Shown: positions 1 through 10,627, counted from the stretch's first letter. The stretch: 64,000 nt of DNA from Thiobaca trueperi (GCF_004342175.1 NZ_SMAO01000007.1:159393-223392); one strand, 5' to 3'. Numbers and translations: made by a program. The notes: a model not told the origin generated them from the letters alone.

Positions 1-1087
1 GGATGGCGGCAAGCGCGGCGCCATGCCTGACCGCGAATGATTGATCGAAGGTCGCCATAAAGGTGGCTTCCTCGGCGCGCTTCTCGGCGCTGTCTGCCAT
101 TCCTGCGTTGAGATAATGAATCATCCAGTGGCTGGAGACGGCCATGTGGCAGGCGAACGGCTGCCCGGCGATCAGGATCACGCGGACTTTGCGGAACAGA
201 CCATCCTGACTGTGATAGTCGATGAAGGGCGAGACGAAAAATTCCTCGCCCGGCAGCCTGTTGAGGAGGGCGACCAGTTCTTCGGGTGTATCGAGCTTGT
301 TCAGATCATGGCCGGCGTGCGAGTCGAGCGGACGAACCAGGAGCGGAAAGCCCAGCTCGTGCGGGGAGTCGCTGCTCGCCGCGAGGTCGTCGGCCACCTG
401 GCGCAGGCGTGCCCGGTCGATCCGCCGGGTAGGCGGCATCAGGGTGCCGGGTACTCCCTGCAGGAGCCGCGCCGCCATTTCTCTGGCGGTATGGCTGATA
501 TGCAGCGGGTTGTTCAGGATGGGGCGGGGCCAGTCTGCCAGATGCGGCAGCCAGGATGTCAGCAGCGCCCGATTCGCCTCCGATTCGCCGATGGCGATAA
601 AGAGCACATCGTGCTCAGGGATCTCCACCGGATCGATGTCGCCCGGCGTGGCGTAATAGAGGTTCAGTTCGATGTCGCTGTTTTCCAGCAGACATTCGAC
701 CGGGACGTTTGCCATCAGATCACCGGGCGCCATCAGCGCCAGCAGGCGGAGTCTGATCGGCGGTTGGGCGGGAAGTCGATAATGCCGGCTGATCCTGAGC
801 GCCTCCTGCTGGAGCTTGAGTGCGAGATCCTGGTTGCCGTGAAACTGAAAGATGATCGCCGCATCCATCAGCGATGCCGCTTCCTGCGGATCGTCCGTCG
901 CCTGCCGAATCAGCGATTGACAGAGTGACGTCAGGTCCGCGCCAGCGAAATGCCGCCGCAAGAGCGCGGCAAGGCCGAGGTAGTGATGCATGAAGGCGGG
1001 ATTCCGAATTGACCAGTAGCTGAGGATTCTCCGCCCCGCTTTCAGTTGGCGCAAGCGATGAACTGTCGATTGTTTGACGCCGTTCAT
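1..1087 (-). CDS. RimK-type ATP-grasp ligase (partial, runs off the window)
   Basis: The frame opens at an ATG at 1087 (an in-frame TGA lies just upstream) and stays open to base 1, giving about 362 codons; the C-terminus is outside the window. The first 110 or so residues are helical and Ala/Leu-rich, TPR-like in feel. From about residue 240 the protein resembles the ATP-grasp fold of RimK/glutathione-synthase ligases: LVRPLDSHAGHDL as a nucleotide-binding strand and loop, then FFVSPFIDYHSQDGLFRK and VRVILIAGQPFACHM. Such enzymes couple ATP hydrolysis to a peptide-like ligation through an acyl phosphate. The substrate cannot be read from this fragment. Codon use matches the surrounding high-GC DNA. 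A long plus-strand frame over 41-928 is its antisense shadow. Confidence 0.7.
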   Translation of the reverse strand, partial: MNGVKQSTVHRLRQLKAGRRILSYWSIRNPAFMHHYLGLAALLRRHFAGADLTSLCQSLIRQATDDPQEAASLMDAAIIFQFHGNQDLALKLQQEALRISRHYRLPAQPPIRLRLLALMAPGDLMANVPVECLLENSDIELNLYYATPGDIDPVEIPEHDVLFIAIGESEANRALLTSWLPHLADWPRPILNNPLHISHTAREMAARLLQGVPGTLMPPTRRIDRARLRQVADDLAASSDSPHELGFPLLVRPLDSHAGHDLNKLDTPEELVALLNRLPGEEFFVSPFIDYHSQDGLFRKVRVILIAGQPFACHMAVSSHWMIHYLNAGMADSAEKRAEEATFMATFDQSFAVRHGAALAAI

Positions 1088-1485
1088 CCAGTCTCGTCAA
1101 GCGGGCGCCTGATTCAGGCTGCATTGGCTGCAAGAGCGACAGAAAGCCGTCGTTTCCCCACGCGGCGATGTCCGGGAAATTGATGTCGGTGAATTTAATT
1201 TTTGACAGGATTAACAGGATTTTATATCTTGTTCTTAAACCTCTTAATCCAATTCGGGTCTGTTTAAACCGTATCAGTTTCTGTCGGTCAGGCTAGCGTG
1301 GCTTAACCCGACCTGCGGCCTACTTTTTCACAGGATTGAATATCTTAAATCGCGCCAGATCCAACGGTCGTCGATGCTGCCAAAGTCGATCCAAACCAAA
1401 AACATCACCTAATCGCACGGGGCGCGGTTTAATTGGCATCAATTTCGCTTAGATCCGTTTACGATCAATCTCGTTGGGGAACGCC
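1088..1485. other. Intergenic region with dispersed repeats
   Basis: This 398-base region has no convincing gene. It is clearly more AT-rich than its surroundings. It carries one arm of the GACAGGATTAACAGG repeat at 1204-1218 and a type A repeat element at 1345-1432. The promoter of the downstream diguanylate cyclase probably lies here, but no clear hexamer pair could be chosen. Confidence 0.6.
1345..1432 (+). repeat. Type A dispersed element, copy 1
   Basis: An 88-base element bounded by imperfect inverted termini, TTAAATCGCG at the left and CGCGGTTTAA at the right. It aligns along its whole length with 29708-29794 and 62543-62630, sharing an internal core GTCGATCCAA followed by an A-rich run and ACATC. 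This copy stands alone, without a type B partner. It ends 53 bases before the diguanylate cyclase start. Confidence 0.8.
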
Positions 1486-2442
1486 GTGAACTTAACCAGC
1501 CAAGCCGATACGCCACGCCTGACACTGGTATCGTCGGTTGAGCCGTCGTTGCTGCGCCAGCCGAGCGAAGACATCGAGCCCACGCGGTTTTTGCAGGCGA
1601 TTACGGCATCGCTTGATCTGGAGCAGGTTCTGAACACCCTGAATGACTTTCTGCATGATCTGGTCGGCCACAGCGGATGGGAATATCAGCATGCAGACGC
1701 CGCCTGCCGGCTGGAGGGTGGCAACCCCGACCGCCATCGGCTTGAATATGCCCTGACGCTGAATGGTCAGGAAATGGGAGCGCTGAAACTCATGCGCGGA
1801 CGCCGTTTCTCCGAAACCGATCAGGCCCGGATCGAGGGTCTGCTGGGTCTGGCGGCACCGGCGCTGCACAATGCGCTGCGTTTTTATGCCCTGACTCAGC
1901 AGTTGGAGCGCGATCCGCTGACCGGTCTCGGCAATCGTCGCGCCCTGACCCTGCAGGGCGGTCAGTGGCTGGCGGACAGCATTCGTCACAAGCAGCCGCT
2001 GTCGATGCTGGTCATGGATCTCGACCGCTTCAAAGCGGTCAACGACACCTATGGTCATCCAGTGGGCGACCGTCTCCTGTGCAGTCTGGCCGACAGCCTG
2101 CGCGCCGTCACCCGCACGGCTGATCTGTGCGTGCGGATGGGCGGCGACGAGTTCGTCGTGCTGCTGCCGGGAACCGGTCTCGCCGATGCGCTGGAATGCG
2201 CCGAGCGGATCCGTCAGGCCGTGGCGAAGCTCGCGCTCATCGCTACGAGTGGCGACCCGGTCAAGACCAGTGTGAGCATCGGGGTGGCGACCCATCGGCC
2301 TGGAATGGATCTGGACCATTTGTATCATCAGGCGGATGATGCACTCTATGCCGCCAAGCGTGCGGGCTGCAATCGGGTGCTGGCGGGCGCGAGTCATGCG
2401 GACGGCGAGCGGAAGAGTGAACCGTTTGGCATGTATGGATGA
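1486..2442 (+). CDS. Diguanylate cyclase (GGDEF domain)
   Basis: A 318-residue protein predicted to make cyclic di-GMP from two GTP. The N-terminal 130 or so residues form an unassigned, GAF-like sensory region with no membrane segment. The GGDEF domain starts near RDPLTGLGNRRAL, and the active-site GGDEF is at residues 219-223. RTAD at 210-213, five residues before it, fits the RxxD product-inhibition (I) site. GTG at 1486 is chosen as start because GGGGA (1476-1480) lies five bases upstream; a TTG at 1474 overlaps that site and is less likely. A rho-independent terminator follows, so this is probably a single-gene unit. The stimulus is unknown. Confidence 0.9.
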   Translation: MNLTSQADTPRLTLVSSVEPSLLRQPSEDIEPTRFLQAITASLDLEQVLNTLNDFLHDLVGHSGWEYQHADAACRLEGGNPDRHRLEYALTLNGQEMGALKLMRGRRFSETDQARIEGLLGLAAPALHNALRFYALTQQLERDPLTGLGNRRALTLQGGQWLADSIRHKQPLSMLVMDLDRFKAVNDTYGHPVGDRLLCSLADSLRAVTRTADLCVRMGGDEFVVLLPGTGLADALECAERIRQAVAKLALIATSGDPVKTSVSIGVATHRPGMDLDHLYHQADDALYAAKRAGCNRVLAGASHADGERKSEPFGMYG

Positions 2443-2497
2443 GCAAATTGCCGTAAACTGCCCGCCCATCGGATGGCGGCGAGATGTCAGTCAAACC

Positions 2498-2522
2498 AAA
2501 AAGCGCCGTTGAGGCGCTTTTT
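2498..2522 (+). terminator. Rho-independent terminator after the diguanylate cyclase
   Basis: A perfect 10-base-pair stem (2498-2507 with 2513-2522) around a 5-base loop. The arms are AAAAAGCGCC and GGCGCTTTTT, so the hairpin ends in a T run on the plus strand and would be preceded by one on the minus strand. Confidence 0.85.
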
Positions 2523-2558
2523 ACATTTGGTCGATGAGGTTTTTCAGGAACAGATGTG

Positions 2559-4232
2559 ATGCATAAGATGCGATTGAGCGTGAAGCTGATGCTCGGCTTT
2601 CTGTCGGTGGCGATCATCGTGCTGGTCGTCGGGTTGTTTGGCATCAAGGGCGAGCTGGACATGCGCGATCAGCTCGTCACCGTTGGCGAGGTGCTGATGC
2701 CCGCCATCATCCAGCTCGACCGGCTCAATGTCGAACGACTCCAGGTGCGCGCCCAGACGCTTGAGGTGCAGAACCAGTCAACCTGGTCGCCGAGTGTGCG
2801 CGAGACGCTTGATCAGCTTCTGCGCCAGCGCGCCGCATCCTGGAAGAACCTTGAGGATGCGCTGGCCTGGTATGAAAAACTGCCGCGATCCGTGGCCGAG
2901 CAGGCGGTGTTCGATGCGCTCAAGGCCGAATACAGCAACTGGCGGAAGGTCAATCAACAGCTGGAACAACTCATTCAGCGCAAGATGCAGGCGGCGGATC
3001 AGGACGCCTATGCACCCCTGCACGATGAGTATGACCGGCTCGTCACCGCAAGCTTTCTGATCTCCGACCGCGTAGGTGTCCTGATCGAATCCATGGTGGC
3101 GCTCAACAATCAGGACGCCCAGACGGTGATTTCCACCGCCCTGGCGGAAGGGCGTCAGACGGTCACCATCACGGCGGTCGGCATGGGGCTGGGGCTGCTG
3201 CTGGCAGTGTTTTTGGGCTCCTTCATGACGCGCGACACCCTGCGCCGGCTTGGCGGCGATCCTGCCGAGGTGGTGGCGCTGGTTGAGCAGGTCGCGCAGG
3301 GCGACCTGACGGTTCAGATCGCGCTGCGCCAGGGCGATACGACCAGTATGCTGGCGGCCTTTGCCCGGATGGTGACGAATATCCAGCGTCTGCTGCGCGA
3401 GGTCTCGACCGCCAGTTCGCAGGTGGCGGCAGCGGCCGAGCAGTTATCGGCGACGAGCGATGAAATGCGCGAGCAGGTGCGCCTGGAGCAGTCCGAAACG
3501 GATCAGGTCGCCACCGCCATGAACGAGATGACGGCCACGGTGGAAGAGGTGGCGCGGCATGCCGCCGCCGCCGCGCGTGCCGCTCAGGATACCGATAAAG
3601 AGACTGATGCCGGCGGCAAGGTGGTGATGCAGACCATCGCCGCCATTGAGTCGCTGGCGCATGAGGTCGAAGCGGCCGGGCAGGTGATCGCACGTCTGTC
3701 CGAAGACAGCAGCGAGATCGGCGCGGTGCTGGATGTGATCCGGGGCGTGGCCGAACAGACCAATCTGCTGGCGCTCAATGCCGCCATCGAAGCGGCGCGC
3801 GCCGGTGAGCAGGGACGCGGTTTCGCCGTGGTTGCAGCCGAGGTGCGCACCCTGGCCAGCCGCACCCAGGCATCGATCCAGGACATTCAGGAAAAGATTG
3901 AGCGGGTGCAGACCGGTTCGCTCGGTGCGGTGCAGGTGATGGACAAGGGGCAGGCCAAGGCGCGGGAGAGCGTCGCCCAGGCGCGGCGCGCGGGCGAGTC
4001 GCTGAATGTCATCAGCGTCTCCATTACCAGCATCAGCGATATGAACCGCCAGATCGCCAGCGCCGCCGAGGAGCAGACGGCGGTGGCCGAGGAGATCAAC
4101 CGCAACATCCATGCCATCACCGGAACCGTGGACCAGACCTCCGCCGGTTCGATGCAGATTGCCAGCGCCAGCGAACAACTGGCGAGACTGGCGGCGCAGT
4201 TACAGGACCGCGTGGGGCAGTTCAGGATTTAA
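2559..4232 (+). CDS. Methyl-accepting chemotaxis protein
   Basis: A 557-residue transmembrane chemoreceptor. Membrane segment 1 is at about residues 8-28 and segment 2 at about 205-225. The periplasmic region between them is helical, like a four-helix-bundle ligand domain. A HAMP linker follows (about 226-285), then a long cytoplasmic coiled-coil signalling domain whose hairpin tip reads [19 protein letters not shown], the conserved CheA/CheW contact. ATG 2559 is preferred over GTG 2556 because AGGA lies nine bases upstream. No chemotaxis partner gene is adjacent, so it may feed a pathway encoded elsewhere. Its last 33 bases overlap a convergent Uma2 remnant. Confidence 0.92.
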   Translation: MHKMRLSVKLMLGFLSVAIIVLVVGLFGIKGELDMRDQLVTVGEVLMPAIIQLDRLNVERLQVRAQTLEVQNQSTWSPSVRETLDQLLRQRAASWKNLEDALAWYEKLPRSVAEQAVFDALKAEYSNWRKVNQQLEQLIQRKMQAADQDAYAPLHDEYDRLVTASFLISDRVGVLIESMVALNNQDAQTVISTALAEGRQTVTITAVGMGLGLLLAVFLGSFMTRDTLRRLGGDPAEVVALVEQVAQGDLTVQIALRQGDTTSMLAAFARMVTNIQRLLREVSTASSQVAAAAEQLSATSDEMREQVRLEQSETDQVATAMNEMTATVEEVARHAAAAARAAQDTDKETDAGGKVVMQTIAAIESLAHEVEAAGQVIARLSEDSSEIGAVLDVIRGVAEQTNLLALNAAIEAARAGEQGRGFAVVAAEVRTLASRTQASIQDIQEKIERVQTGSLGAVQVMDKGQAKARESVAQARRAGESLNVISVSITSISDMNRQIASAAEEQTAVAEEINRNIHAITGTVDQTSAGSMQIASASEQLARLAAQLQDRVGQFRI

Positions 4233-4625
4233 GGAGATTTCCGCGCAACGCACATCCTCATAGATCGCTTCAATGGGGCACTGAAAATCGATGGAGGCGA
4301 ATTCAAGCGTCTGCCCCACGCCGGAGGACAGAAACAGCCACTGTCCATCAGGCCGGCGCCGGAAGACATCGACCGTCATGCGTTCGGTTTCGATCAGGAC
4401 GCACTCGGTCAGCGAGGGGATCTGGCGGTAATAGCCAAATTTGGCGCCACGGTTATAGGCGGCGGTCGATTCCGACAGCACCTCGACGATGAGGCTCGGA
4501 TGGCGCTTCATCTGTGGCTCGCCCGCGTCGCCTGGATGGCAGGTCACGAAGACTTCGGGATAGAAGAAGCAGTCGGCAGTGTTGCTCATTCCCGTACGCC
4601 CGATCCTGGCGGGTTCCGTCATCAT
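4200..4625 (-). pseudogene. Uma2-family (DUF820) nuclease-fold gene, N-terminally truncated
   Basis: This frame matches the C-terminal two thirds of the intact Uma2 gene at 22155-22757: FFYPEVFVTCHP, MKRHPSLIVEVLSEST, GAKFGYYRQ and DVFRRRPDGQWLF recur with few changes. The first 80 or so residues, including the N-terminal part of the PD-(D/E)XK-like fold, are absent and replaced by about 18 unrelated residues. It also overlaps the end of the chemoreceptor gene by 33 bases. I read it as a decayed duplicate. Uma2 proteins have a nuclease-like fold of unclear function. Confidence 0.75.
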
Positions 4626-4878
4626 CGGCCATCAGAGGTTGCCGTCGCTCAGGTTGATTCTTAGAATCAAGCCATGACCACGCAGCCTGCGCATCAACCT
4701 GGGGTCAGTCATGTCATGACGAACGGCCACCTCGACGAACCCCGCACGGTCCATGGCGTTGTGGCGCTGCGGTTCGATTTCGGTCCCGCGACGATGGACT
4801 GGCGCGTCGTCGATCCATTCCGCTCGATCCGTTCTAAACGCGCCTGATCCGGGTGCCGGCCATGTCTGAGTCATCGAC

Positions 4879-7659
4879 ATGAAGCTGCGCCGTCTCTCCC
4901 TGGTCTTTTTTGCCACGCTGCTCCTCATGCTGGGCGCCAACGGGATCTTTACCCTGTTCGTCTGGAATGCGCACACACGTCTCGGCGAAGCGCAGGAGCA
5001 CCGCCAGCGGGCGCTGGTTCTGGTGCAGGCTCTGCGCCAGGAGTCGGAGCTGCTGGCGCGTCTGGTCAGTCTCTACACCAACTCGGGTGAGCCGCGCTTT
5101 CTGCTGTCCTATTACGACATCCTGGGGATCCGCGAAGGCAATCAACCCGCGCTCGCGCATCCCAGCCCCGGCATCTACTGGGAGCAGGTGATTGCGGGCG
5201 ATATCGAGCATGTGCTGCCGGAGCAGGGGGTACGCCAGTCGTTGCGGGAGCGGATGCGCTCGCTCGGCTTCAATGACACCGAACTGGCAACGCTCGATAA
5301 GATGCTGGCAGCCACGGAGGCGCTGAAGCAGATCGAACAGATCGCCTTCGCCGCGACTCAGGGGCTTTACGACCCCAAGCGACGTGAATTCATTTCCGAT
5401 GGCCAGCCCGATCATGCTTTTGCCAGACACTTGATCGACAGTCAGGATTACAACCGACGGCGTCTGCATCTGTCCGAAACCATCGAAGAACTGTTGGCAC
5501 AGGTGGACCAACGCACGGGTGACGAACTGCGGCGTGCGCGTGCGCAACTGCAAAACTGGATCCTGGTGTCGAGTCTCGGGTTGCTGCTGATGGCACTCCT
5601 GATCGGGGGAGAATTGCACATTCTCACCCGCCATGTGCTGCGTCCGGTGCAGCGATTGCGCACCGTGGCGGGTCAGTTGGCCGAGGGACGTTACGAAGGG
5701 CGTGTCGGTCATCTTCGCGGGGTGGATGAACTCAAGGTTCTCGGCGCCATTCTCGACGACATGGCCTGCGCCATTGATGCCGACATCCACCGTCGCGAAC
5801 AGGTGCAGCAGGAACTGGAAAGGTCGCGTCTCCGCGCCGAGGCGGCGACCCAGGCCAAGAGCCGTTTTCTCGCCAACATGAGCCATGAGATCCGCACGCC
5901 GATGAATGCCGTCATCGGCATGCTCTATCTGGCGCTGGAGACGCCGCTCACCGCATCGCAGCGGGATTATCTGGACAAGGCGCAGACATCGGCCAAATCC
6001 CTGCTCGGTCTCATCAACGATATTCTCGATTTTTCCAGGGTGGAGGCGGGCCGGCTGAAACTCGATGAGGCGCCTTTCCAACTGGAACAGGTCATTGCCG
6101 AAACCCTGGCGCTCGTGCAGCAGCGTGCGCGGGAAAAAGAGATCGAGCTGCTGTTCGAGGTCCACCCGCCAGGGTTGATGGATGTGCATCGACATCTGCT
6201 CGGGGATGCGCTGCGTCTGCGTCAGATCCTGACCAATCTGCTGTCCAATGCGGTCAAGTTCACTCATGCCGGCCATGTGCGTCTGACGCTTGATCTGGTG
6301 CGTGAGGGTGAGCGCGCGGTCGTCCTGCAATTTGCGGTCGAGGATACCGGGATTGGCATGACATCGGAGCACATGGACCGGCTGTTTCAGGAGTTCACTC
6401 AGGCCGACAGCTCCACCACCCGCGAATACGGCGGCTCCGGGCTGGGGCTGGCGATCTCCAAACGACTGGCGGAGATGATGGGCGGAGAGATCGAGGCCAG
6501 CAGTCAGCCGGGACAGGGATCGATCTTTCGCTTCAGGGTGGGTTTCGCCCGCATTCCTGAGGGTGTTGATTCCGCCGTGCCGGGGTCGGTTGCAGACGGT
6601 CCGCCAGCACCGCCCGATGCCGTCCGCCCGTCACTGCAGGGGATGCGCGTCCTGCTGGTGGAGGACAATCCGCTCAACCAGCAGTTGGCCGTCAGTCTGA
6701 TGCAGGCGCGCGGGGTTGTGGTGGACGTGGCGAATCATGGCGCCGACGCATTGGCGCGGCTGGCGGCCAGTCCTGCCAACCATTATGCCCTGGTTCTGAT
6801 GGATCTCCAGATGCCGGTCCTTGATGGATATCAGGCCACGATCCGTCTGCGTGCCGATCCCCGTTACGCTGATCTGCCGATCGTCGCCATGACGGCGCAC
6901 GCCCTGGAGGAGGAACGCCAGCGCGGGCTGGACATGGGCATGCAGGATTATCTGACCAAGCCCTTCGAGCCGCGCGACCTCTACGCCATTCTGGCGCGTT
7001 ATGTGCCACAGGATCTGACGCCGACGCCGGAAACCGTCCTGACGCCAGCAGACGCCGCCTTGACGGATCCACTTGCCAGTATCGCTGGACTGGACATCAG
7101 GGCGGGCCTGAAATATGTCAGCGGCAACCGACAGCTCTATCGCAAGCTGCTGGGCGACTTTCGCGATCAATACCTGTCAGTGCAGATGAGGCTGCGCGGC
7201 AGTCTGGAGCAGGGAGACTGGGATGCCGCCGTGCGTGATATCCACACCCTGAAGGGTCTGGCCGGCACCCTGGGGATGAGCGCGCTGCAACCCGTGGCCG
7301 CTGCGCTGGAACAGGCGTTCAGGGCGCGTGCGCCGCACGCGACGGATCTGCTGTCGTCGCTCGACGCCGTACTGGGCCCACTGCTCGACGATCTGGCGCA
7401 ACTGAAGACCCCCGCCGCGCAGGTCCCGAAAGCGCCGCCCGATACGGGTGACGGGATGCGCCACCTGGAGCGTCTGCGCCAGTTGCTGATGGAAGGCGAT
7501 GCCGAAGCGCTCGATCTGTGGTATGAGCAGGCGGATGTTTTTGAGTGCATGCTGCCGCACGCGACCTGGCGGCAGATCAGACGCGCGCTGGAACATTTCG
7601 ACTTCGATCTGGCTCTGAGACAGCTTGGGGTTACGGCTGATGGTATAAGGGAAGACTAG
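4879..7659 (+). CDS. Hybrid sensor histidine kinase (HAMP-HisKA-HATPase-REC-HPt)
   Basis: A 926-residue membrane kinase carrying a full internal phosphorelay. Membrane segments lie near residues 10-30 and 225-250, flanking a helical periplasmic sensor; then HAMP, a coiled coil, and HisKA with the phospho-acceptor His336 in [10 protein letters not shown]. The HATPase carries the N box (LLSNAVKF) and the G boxes (DTGIGM, GGSGLGL). A receiver domain follows, with acceptor Asp642 in LMDLQMP, and a C-terminal HPt with His789 in [10 protein letters not shown]. It heads a four-gene operon; the next gene, an HD-GYP response regulator, starts three bases after its stop and is the likely phosphate recipient. 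The start is ATG 4879 with a weak ribosome site. Confidence 0.95.
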   Translation: MKLRRLSLVFFATLLLMLGANGIFTLFVWNAHTRLGEAQEHRQRALVLVQALRQESELLARLVSLYTNSGEPRFLLSYYDILGIREGNQPALAHPSPGIYWEQVIAGDIEHVLPEQGVRQSLRERMRSLGFNDTELATLDKMLAATEALKQIEQIAFAATQGLYDPKRREFISDGQPDHAFARHLIDSQDYNRRRLHLSETIEELLAQVDQRTGDELRRARAQLQNWILVSSLGLLLMALLIGGELHILTRHVLRPVQRLRTVAGQLAEGRYEGRVGHLRGVDELKVLGAILDDMACAIDADIHRREQVQQELERSRLRAEAATQAKSRFLANMSHEIRTPMNAVIGMLYLALETPLTASQRDYLDKAQTSAKSLLGLINDILDFSRVEAGRLKLDEAPFQLEQVIAETLALVQQRAREKEIELLFEVHPPGLMDVHRHLLGDALRLRQILTNLLSNAVKFTHAGHVRLTLDLVREGERAVVLQFAVEDTGIGMTSEHMDRLFQEFTQADSSTTREYGGSGLGLAISKRLAEMMGGEIEASSQPGQGSIFRFRVGFARIPEGVDSAVPGSVADGPPAPPDAVRPSLQGMRVLLVEDNPLNQQLAVSLMQARGVVVDVANHGADALARLAASPANHYALVLMDLQMPVLDGYQATIRLRADPRYADLPIVAMTAHALEEERQRGLDMGMQDYLTKPFEPRDLYAILARYVPQDLTPTPETVLTPADAALTDPLASIAGLDIRAGLKYVSGNRQLYRKLLGDFRDQYLSVQMRLRGSLEQGDWDAAVRDIHTLKGLAGTLGMSALQPVAAALEQAFRARAPHATDLLSSLDAVLGPLLDDLAQLKTPAAQVPKAPPDTGDGMRHLERLRQLLMEGDAEALDLWYEQADVFECMLPHATWRQIRRALEHFDFDLALRQLGVTADGIRED

Positions 7660-7662
7660 CGC

Positions 7663-8757
7663 ATGACGTTACGAGAACCGACGCGCCCGACCATTCTGGT
7701 GGTGGACGACACCCCCGCGAATCTGGCTCTGCTCGGTCAGATGCTCAAGCGCGATTACCGCGTCAAACTGGCCAACAATGGTCAGCGGGCGCTGGATCTG
7801 GCGCACACCGCACCGCCCGATCTGGTGCTGTGCGATGTGATGATGCCGGGCATGAGCGGATTCGATGTCTGCCGCCAGCTCAAGTCCAATCCCGACACGG
7901 CGCGGATCCCGGTGATTTTCGTCACGGCCGCCATGGACATTGAGGATGAGCGGCTGGGGTTCGAGGTTGGCGCCGTGGATTACATTCACAAGCCGGTCAC
8001 GCCCCTGATCGCGCTGGCGCGGATCAAGACCCATCTCCAGATCAAACATTGGCAGGATTTCATGGCGGATCAGCGCGCCTGGCTGGAGCGCGAAGTGGCG
8101 CGTCAGGTCGATCAGGTGCTGCAACTCCAGTCCGCCTCCATTCATGTCATGGTGTCTCTGGCCGAGTTCCGCGACGAAGAAACCGGCAACCATATCCGTC
8201 GCACCCAGGAATATGTGCGTCAACTCGGCAACTGGATGCTGCACCACGGTTTTCATGCCGATGCGTTGAACGCCACCACGGTCGATCAGATGGCCCAGGC
8301 CGCCCCGCTGCACGACATCGGCAAGATCGCGATTCCCGACCATATCCTGCTCAAGCCCGGACCCCTGACGCCAGATGAATTTCTGGTCATGCAGACGCAT
8401 ACCGTGCAGGGCTACAGGATTCTGGAGCAGGCGCGCAAATCCATGGGCGAGGCCAATCCGCTGCTGATCCATGCCGCGCAGATCACCCGTCATCACCATG
8501 AACGCTGGGACGGCGGCGGCTACCCCGATGGCCTGGTCGGCGAGGCCATTCCGCTGGCGGCGCGTCTGATGGCGGTCGCCGATGTCTATGACGCACTCCG
8601 CTCGACGCGACCCTACAAGGGGCCCTTCAGCCACGAGGATTCCATGGGGCATATCCGCGCCGGACGCGGCACCCAGTTCGATCCGGATCTGGTGGACGCC
8701 TGCGTCAGCATGCAGGATCTCTTCGCCGAGATCGCCGCAAGTCTGGCGGATCAGTGA
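7663..8757 (+). CDS. Response regulator with HD-GYP cyclic di-GMP phosphodiesterase output
   Basis: A 364-residue two-domain protein. The N-terminal receiver has acceptor Asp58 in LCDVMMPG and the conserved lysine in HKPVTP. A helical linker leads to an HD-GYP domain: LHDIGK with His217-Asp218, then HHHERWDGGGYPDG and ADVYDAL. HD-GYP domains hydrolyse cyclic di-GMP through a metal centre. The gene sits between the hybrid kinase and the porin-like gene with gaps of 3 and 1 bases, so the kinase very probably controls this phosphodiesterase. The second-messenger output therefore opposes that of the GGDEF protein at 1486-2442. Confidence 0.95.
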   Translation: MTLREPTRPTILVVDDTPANLALLGQMLKRDYRVKLANNGQRALDLAHTAPPDLVLCDVMMPGMSGFDVCRQLKSNPDTARIPVIFVTAAMDIEDERLGFEVGAVDYIHKPVTPLIALARIKTHLQIKHWQDFMADQRAWLEREVARQVDQVLQLQSASIHVMVSLAEFRDEETGNHIRRTQEYVRQLGNWMLHHGFHADALNATTVDQMAQAAPLHDIGKIAIPDHILLKPGPLTPDEFLVMQTHTVQGYRILEQARKSMGEANPLLIHAAQITRHHHERWDGGGYPDGLVGEAIPLAARLMAVADVYDALRSTRPYKGPFSHEDSMGHIRAGRGTQFDPDLVDACVSMQDLFAEIAASLADQ

Positions 8758-8758
8758 G

Positions 8759-10048
8759 ATGCGCAGGATCCGCACGGGCGTTCGTTATTGGCTGGCCCTG
8801 TCGGTTCTGAGCGCACCGCTCGCCGCGCATGCCGGGGTCGAGCTCTCGGGCTTCGGGACGCTGGGCGCCGCTATCTCCGATCAGGATTTCATCTATCAGC
8901 GCTATCTCGACGATGGCGGCACCCTGAACCGGGACTCGCTGGCGGGACTCCAGCTCGATGCCCGGCTCACGGCGACCTGGGGCATGACGCTTCAGGTCAA
9001 AATGGCCCCATCGGCCTATGACGACAACGCCTGGGAGCCGACCCTGACCTGGGCCTTTCTCTCCTGGCGACCGAGCAACGACCTGCTGCTGCGCGCCGGC
9101 AAGCTGCGTCTGCCGCTGATGCTCTATTCGGCCAACAGCGATGTGGGAACCACCTTCGATTTCGCCCGTCTGCCAACCGAGGTCTATTCGCTGCTGCCGA
9201 CCACGGATCTCAAGGGGCTGTCGTTCGCCAAGACCTGGCTCGACCACGACCGCGAATGGGTGCTTGAAGGCTACCTGGGTCAGGCTTATACCGAGTGGCG
9301 CTATTATCTGCGCGGAGGGCTGGAGCCGATCTTCTCCCCCGGCACAATGTTTCTTGGCTATGACATGGATATGGTCGGATCAGTCCTGTCGCTGTACAGC
9401 GGCGACCATATCTGGCGCATCGGTCTGCACCGGGCTGACGCCACATGGGATCAGGGTCCGGTGCCCACCCGCTTCCCCTTTGTCCCGCTCGCGCCCGGAA
9501 TGGGTTACTACCAGATATCGGATGCGATGCCGGGACCGGGCGTCCCATACATCGACCAATACGTCATCTATCTTCTGACGCTGGGCGCCGAGATCGCGCT
9601 GCCCAGGGATTTTCGCCTGATTGGCGAGTATGGACGGCGGCATTTCGAGAATGCGACCACCGGGCCGGACACCAGCGCCGGCTATCTGGCGGTGCTCAAG
9701 CGCATCGGACGCTGGACGCCTTATGTTTACTGGGCTGGCATCCGCACGGACGAAAGCGTGCTGGATCATATCGATTCGCTCAACCGTAACCGACTGCCCG
9801 ATTTCATCCCCGGCGCCGCCGCGATCAATGCCTCGCAGCGGGTGGGGGCCGATCTGCTCAGTCCTTATGAACAGGATTCCTGGGCGGTCGGCACCGCGTA
9901 CCGTCTGTCTCCCAGGAGTCTGCTCAAGGCCGAATGGATGCATACGCAAACCGGGCGTCTGTCCAGCTTCGTCGATACGCCGCCCGCTGAAGACAGTGGC
10001 GGGCGGCAGATCAATGTCTTTTCCCTCTCTTACAGTTTCACGTTCTGA
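8759..10048 (+). CDS. Outer-membrane porin-like beta-barrel protein
   Basis: A 429-residue protein beginning with a typical signal peptide (hydrophobic LALSVLSAPLAAHA, cleavage after AHA). The mature part begins VELSGFGTLGAA, as many porin-like barrels do. The rest alternates polar and aromatic residues with frequent Trp/Tyr and ends in FSLSYSFTF, the terminal Phe expected of barrels handled by the BAM complex. ATG 8759 starts one base after the HD-GYP stop. The longer upstream frame overlaps the HD-GYP gene and would bury the signal peptide, so it is rejected. The following gene encodes a phosphate-binding-like protein, suggesting anion uptake or sensing as the shared theme; that is inference. 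Confidence 0.85.
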   Translation: MRRIRTGVRYWLALSVLSAPLAAHAGVELSGFGTLGAAISDQDFIYQRYLDDGGTLNRDSLAGLQLDARLTATWGMTLQVKMAPSAYDDNAWEPTLTWAFLSWRPSNDLLLRAGKLRLPLMLYSANSDVGTTFDFARLPTEVYSLLPTTDLKGLSFAKTWLDHDREWVLEGYLGQAYTEWRYYLRGGLEPIFSPGTMFLGYDMDMVGSVLSLYSGDHIWRIGLHRADATWDQGPVPTRFPFVPLAPGMGYYQISDAMPGPGVPYIDQYVIYLLTLGAEIALPRDFRLIGEYGRRHFENATTGPDTSAGYLAVLKRIGRWTPYVYWAGIRTDESVLDHIDSLNRNRLPDFIPGAAAINASQRVGADLLSPYEQDSWAVGTAYRLSPRSLLKAEWMHTQTGRLSSFVDTPPAEDSGGRQINVFSLSYSFTF

Positions 10049-10058
10049 GGGAAGAGAC

Positions 10059-10463
10059 GTGCGTATCCCGCTCACCCTGCTGCTCATCTCCGCGCTCCCG
10101 GTCCTGGCTGATCCCGTCATCATCGGCCACCAGGGATTGCCGCCGCTCGATGCGAAGACACTGGAGCGCATCTATACCGGCAAGGTCGTCGAGCTGAACG
10201 GGATGCGTCTGACGCCAGTCAATCTGCCGCCGCGCAGCACACTGCGCGAACGCTTTCTCCAGAATTATCTGGGACAGGACGAGGGCAAATACACCGGCTA
10301 CTGGACCGTCCGCCGCTATATCGGCAAGGGCACGCCGCCGCGCGAGCTGGACAACACCGCAGAGGTGATTCAATTCATCTCACACACGACAGGGGCCATC
10401 GGTTATGTCGATGAATCAGATGTGAGTCCGGACACCCCTGTACTGCTGCGCCGGTCGCCATGA
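10059..10463 (+). CDS. Small periplasmic PstS-like substrate-binding protein
   Basis: A 134-residue protein with a GTG start at 10059 preceded by GAGGGAAGAG. It has a short signal peptide (IPLTLLLISALPVLA) and then a single compact domain resembling the N-terminal lobe of phosphate-type ABC binding proteins: LDAKTLERIYTGKV, RSTLRERFLQNYLG, and a closing TTGAIGYVDES. It is far shorter than PstS (about 320-350 residues), so a sensory or accessory role is more plausible than high-affinity transport. It is the last gene of the kinase, HD-GYP, porin operon. Phosphate as ligand is a guess from family resemblance. Confidence 0.75.
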   Translation: MRIPLTLLLISALPVLADPVIIGHQGLPPLDAKTLERIYTGKVVELNGMRLTPVNLPPRSTLRERFLQNYLGQDEGKYTGYWTVRRYIGKGTPPRELDNTAEVIQFISHTTGAIGYVDESDVSPDTPVLLRRSP

Positions 10464-10627
10464 CGCAGGTCACATTTTGGTGCGATGGGCAGGGTTGGGG
10501 CTCGCTGAAGTCGGTTTTCACTGACATAATATCCCGCAATTTTAAGAGGGCAGATCGAGTTCCAGGGTCAAGCAAGGCTTCTTGGATCGCAGGGTGTCGT
10601 ACCGCAATTTTTTAGGAGGAGGTACCT

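Noticed and set aside
41..928. Long plus-strand frame of 295 codons at the window start
   Set aside because: It is antisense to the ATP-grasp ligase frame, which shows family motifs; the plus-strand translation has none.
4674..4847. Small plus-strand ORF of 57 codons before the hybrid kinase
   Set aside because: It has no ribosome site, no recognisable motif and no hydrophobic or repeat structure; not enough to call a gene.
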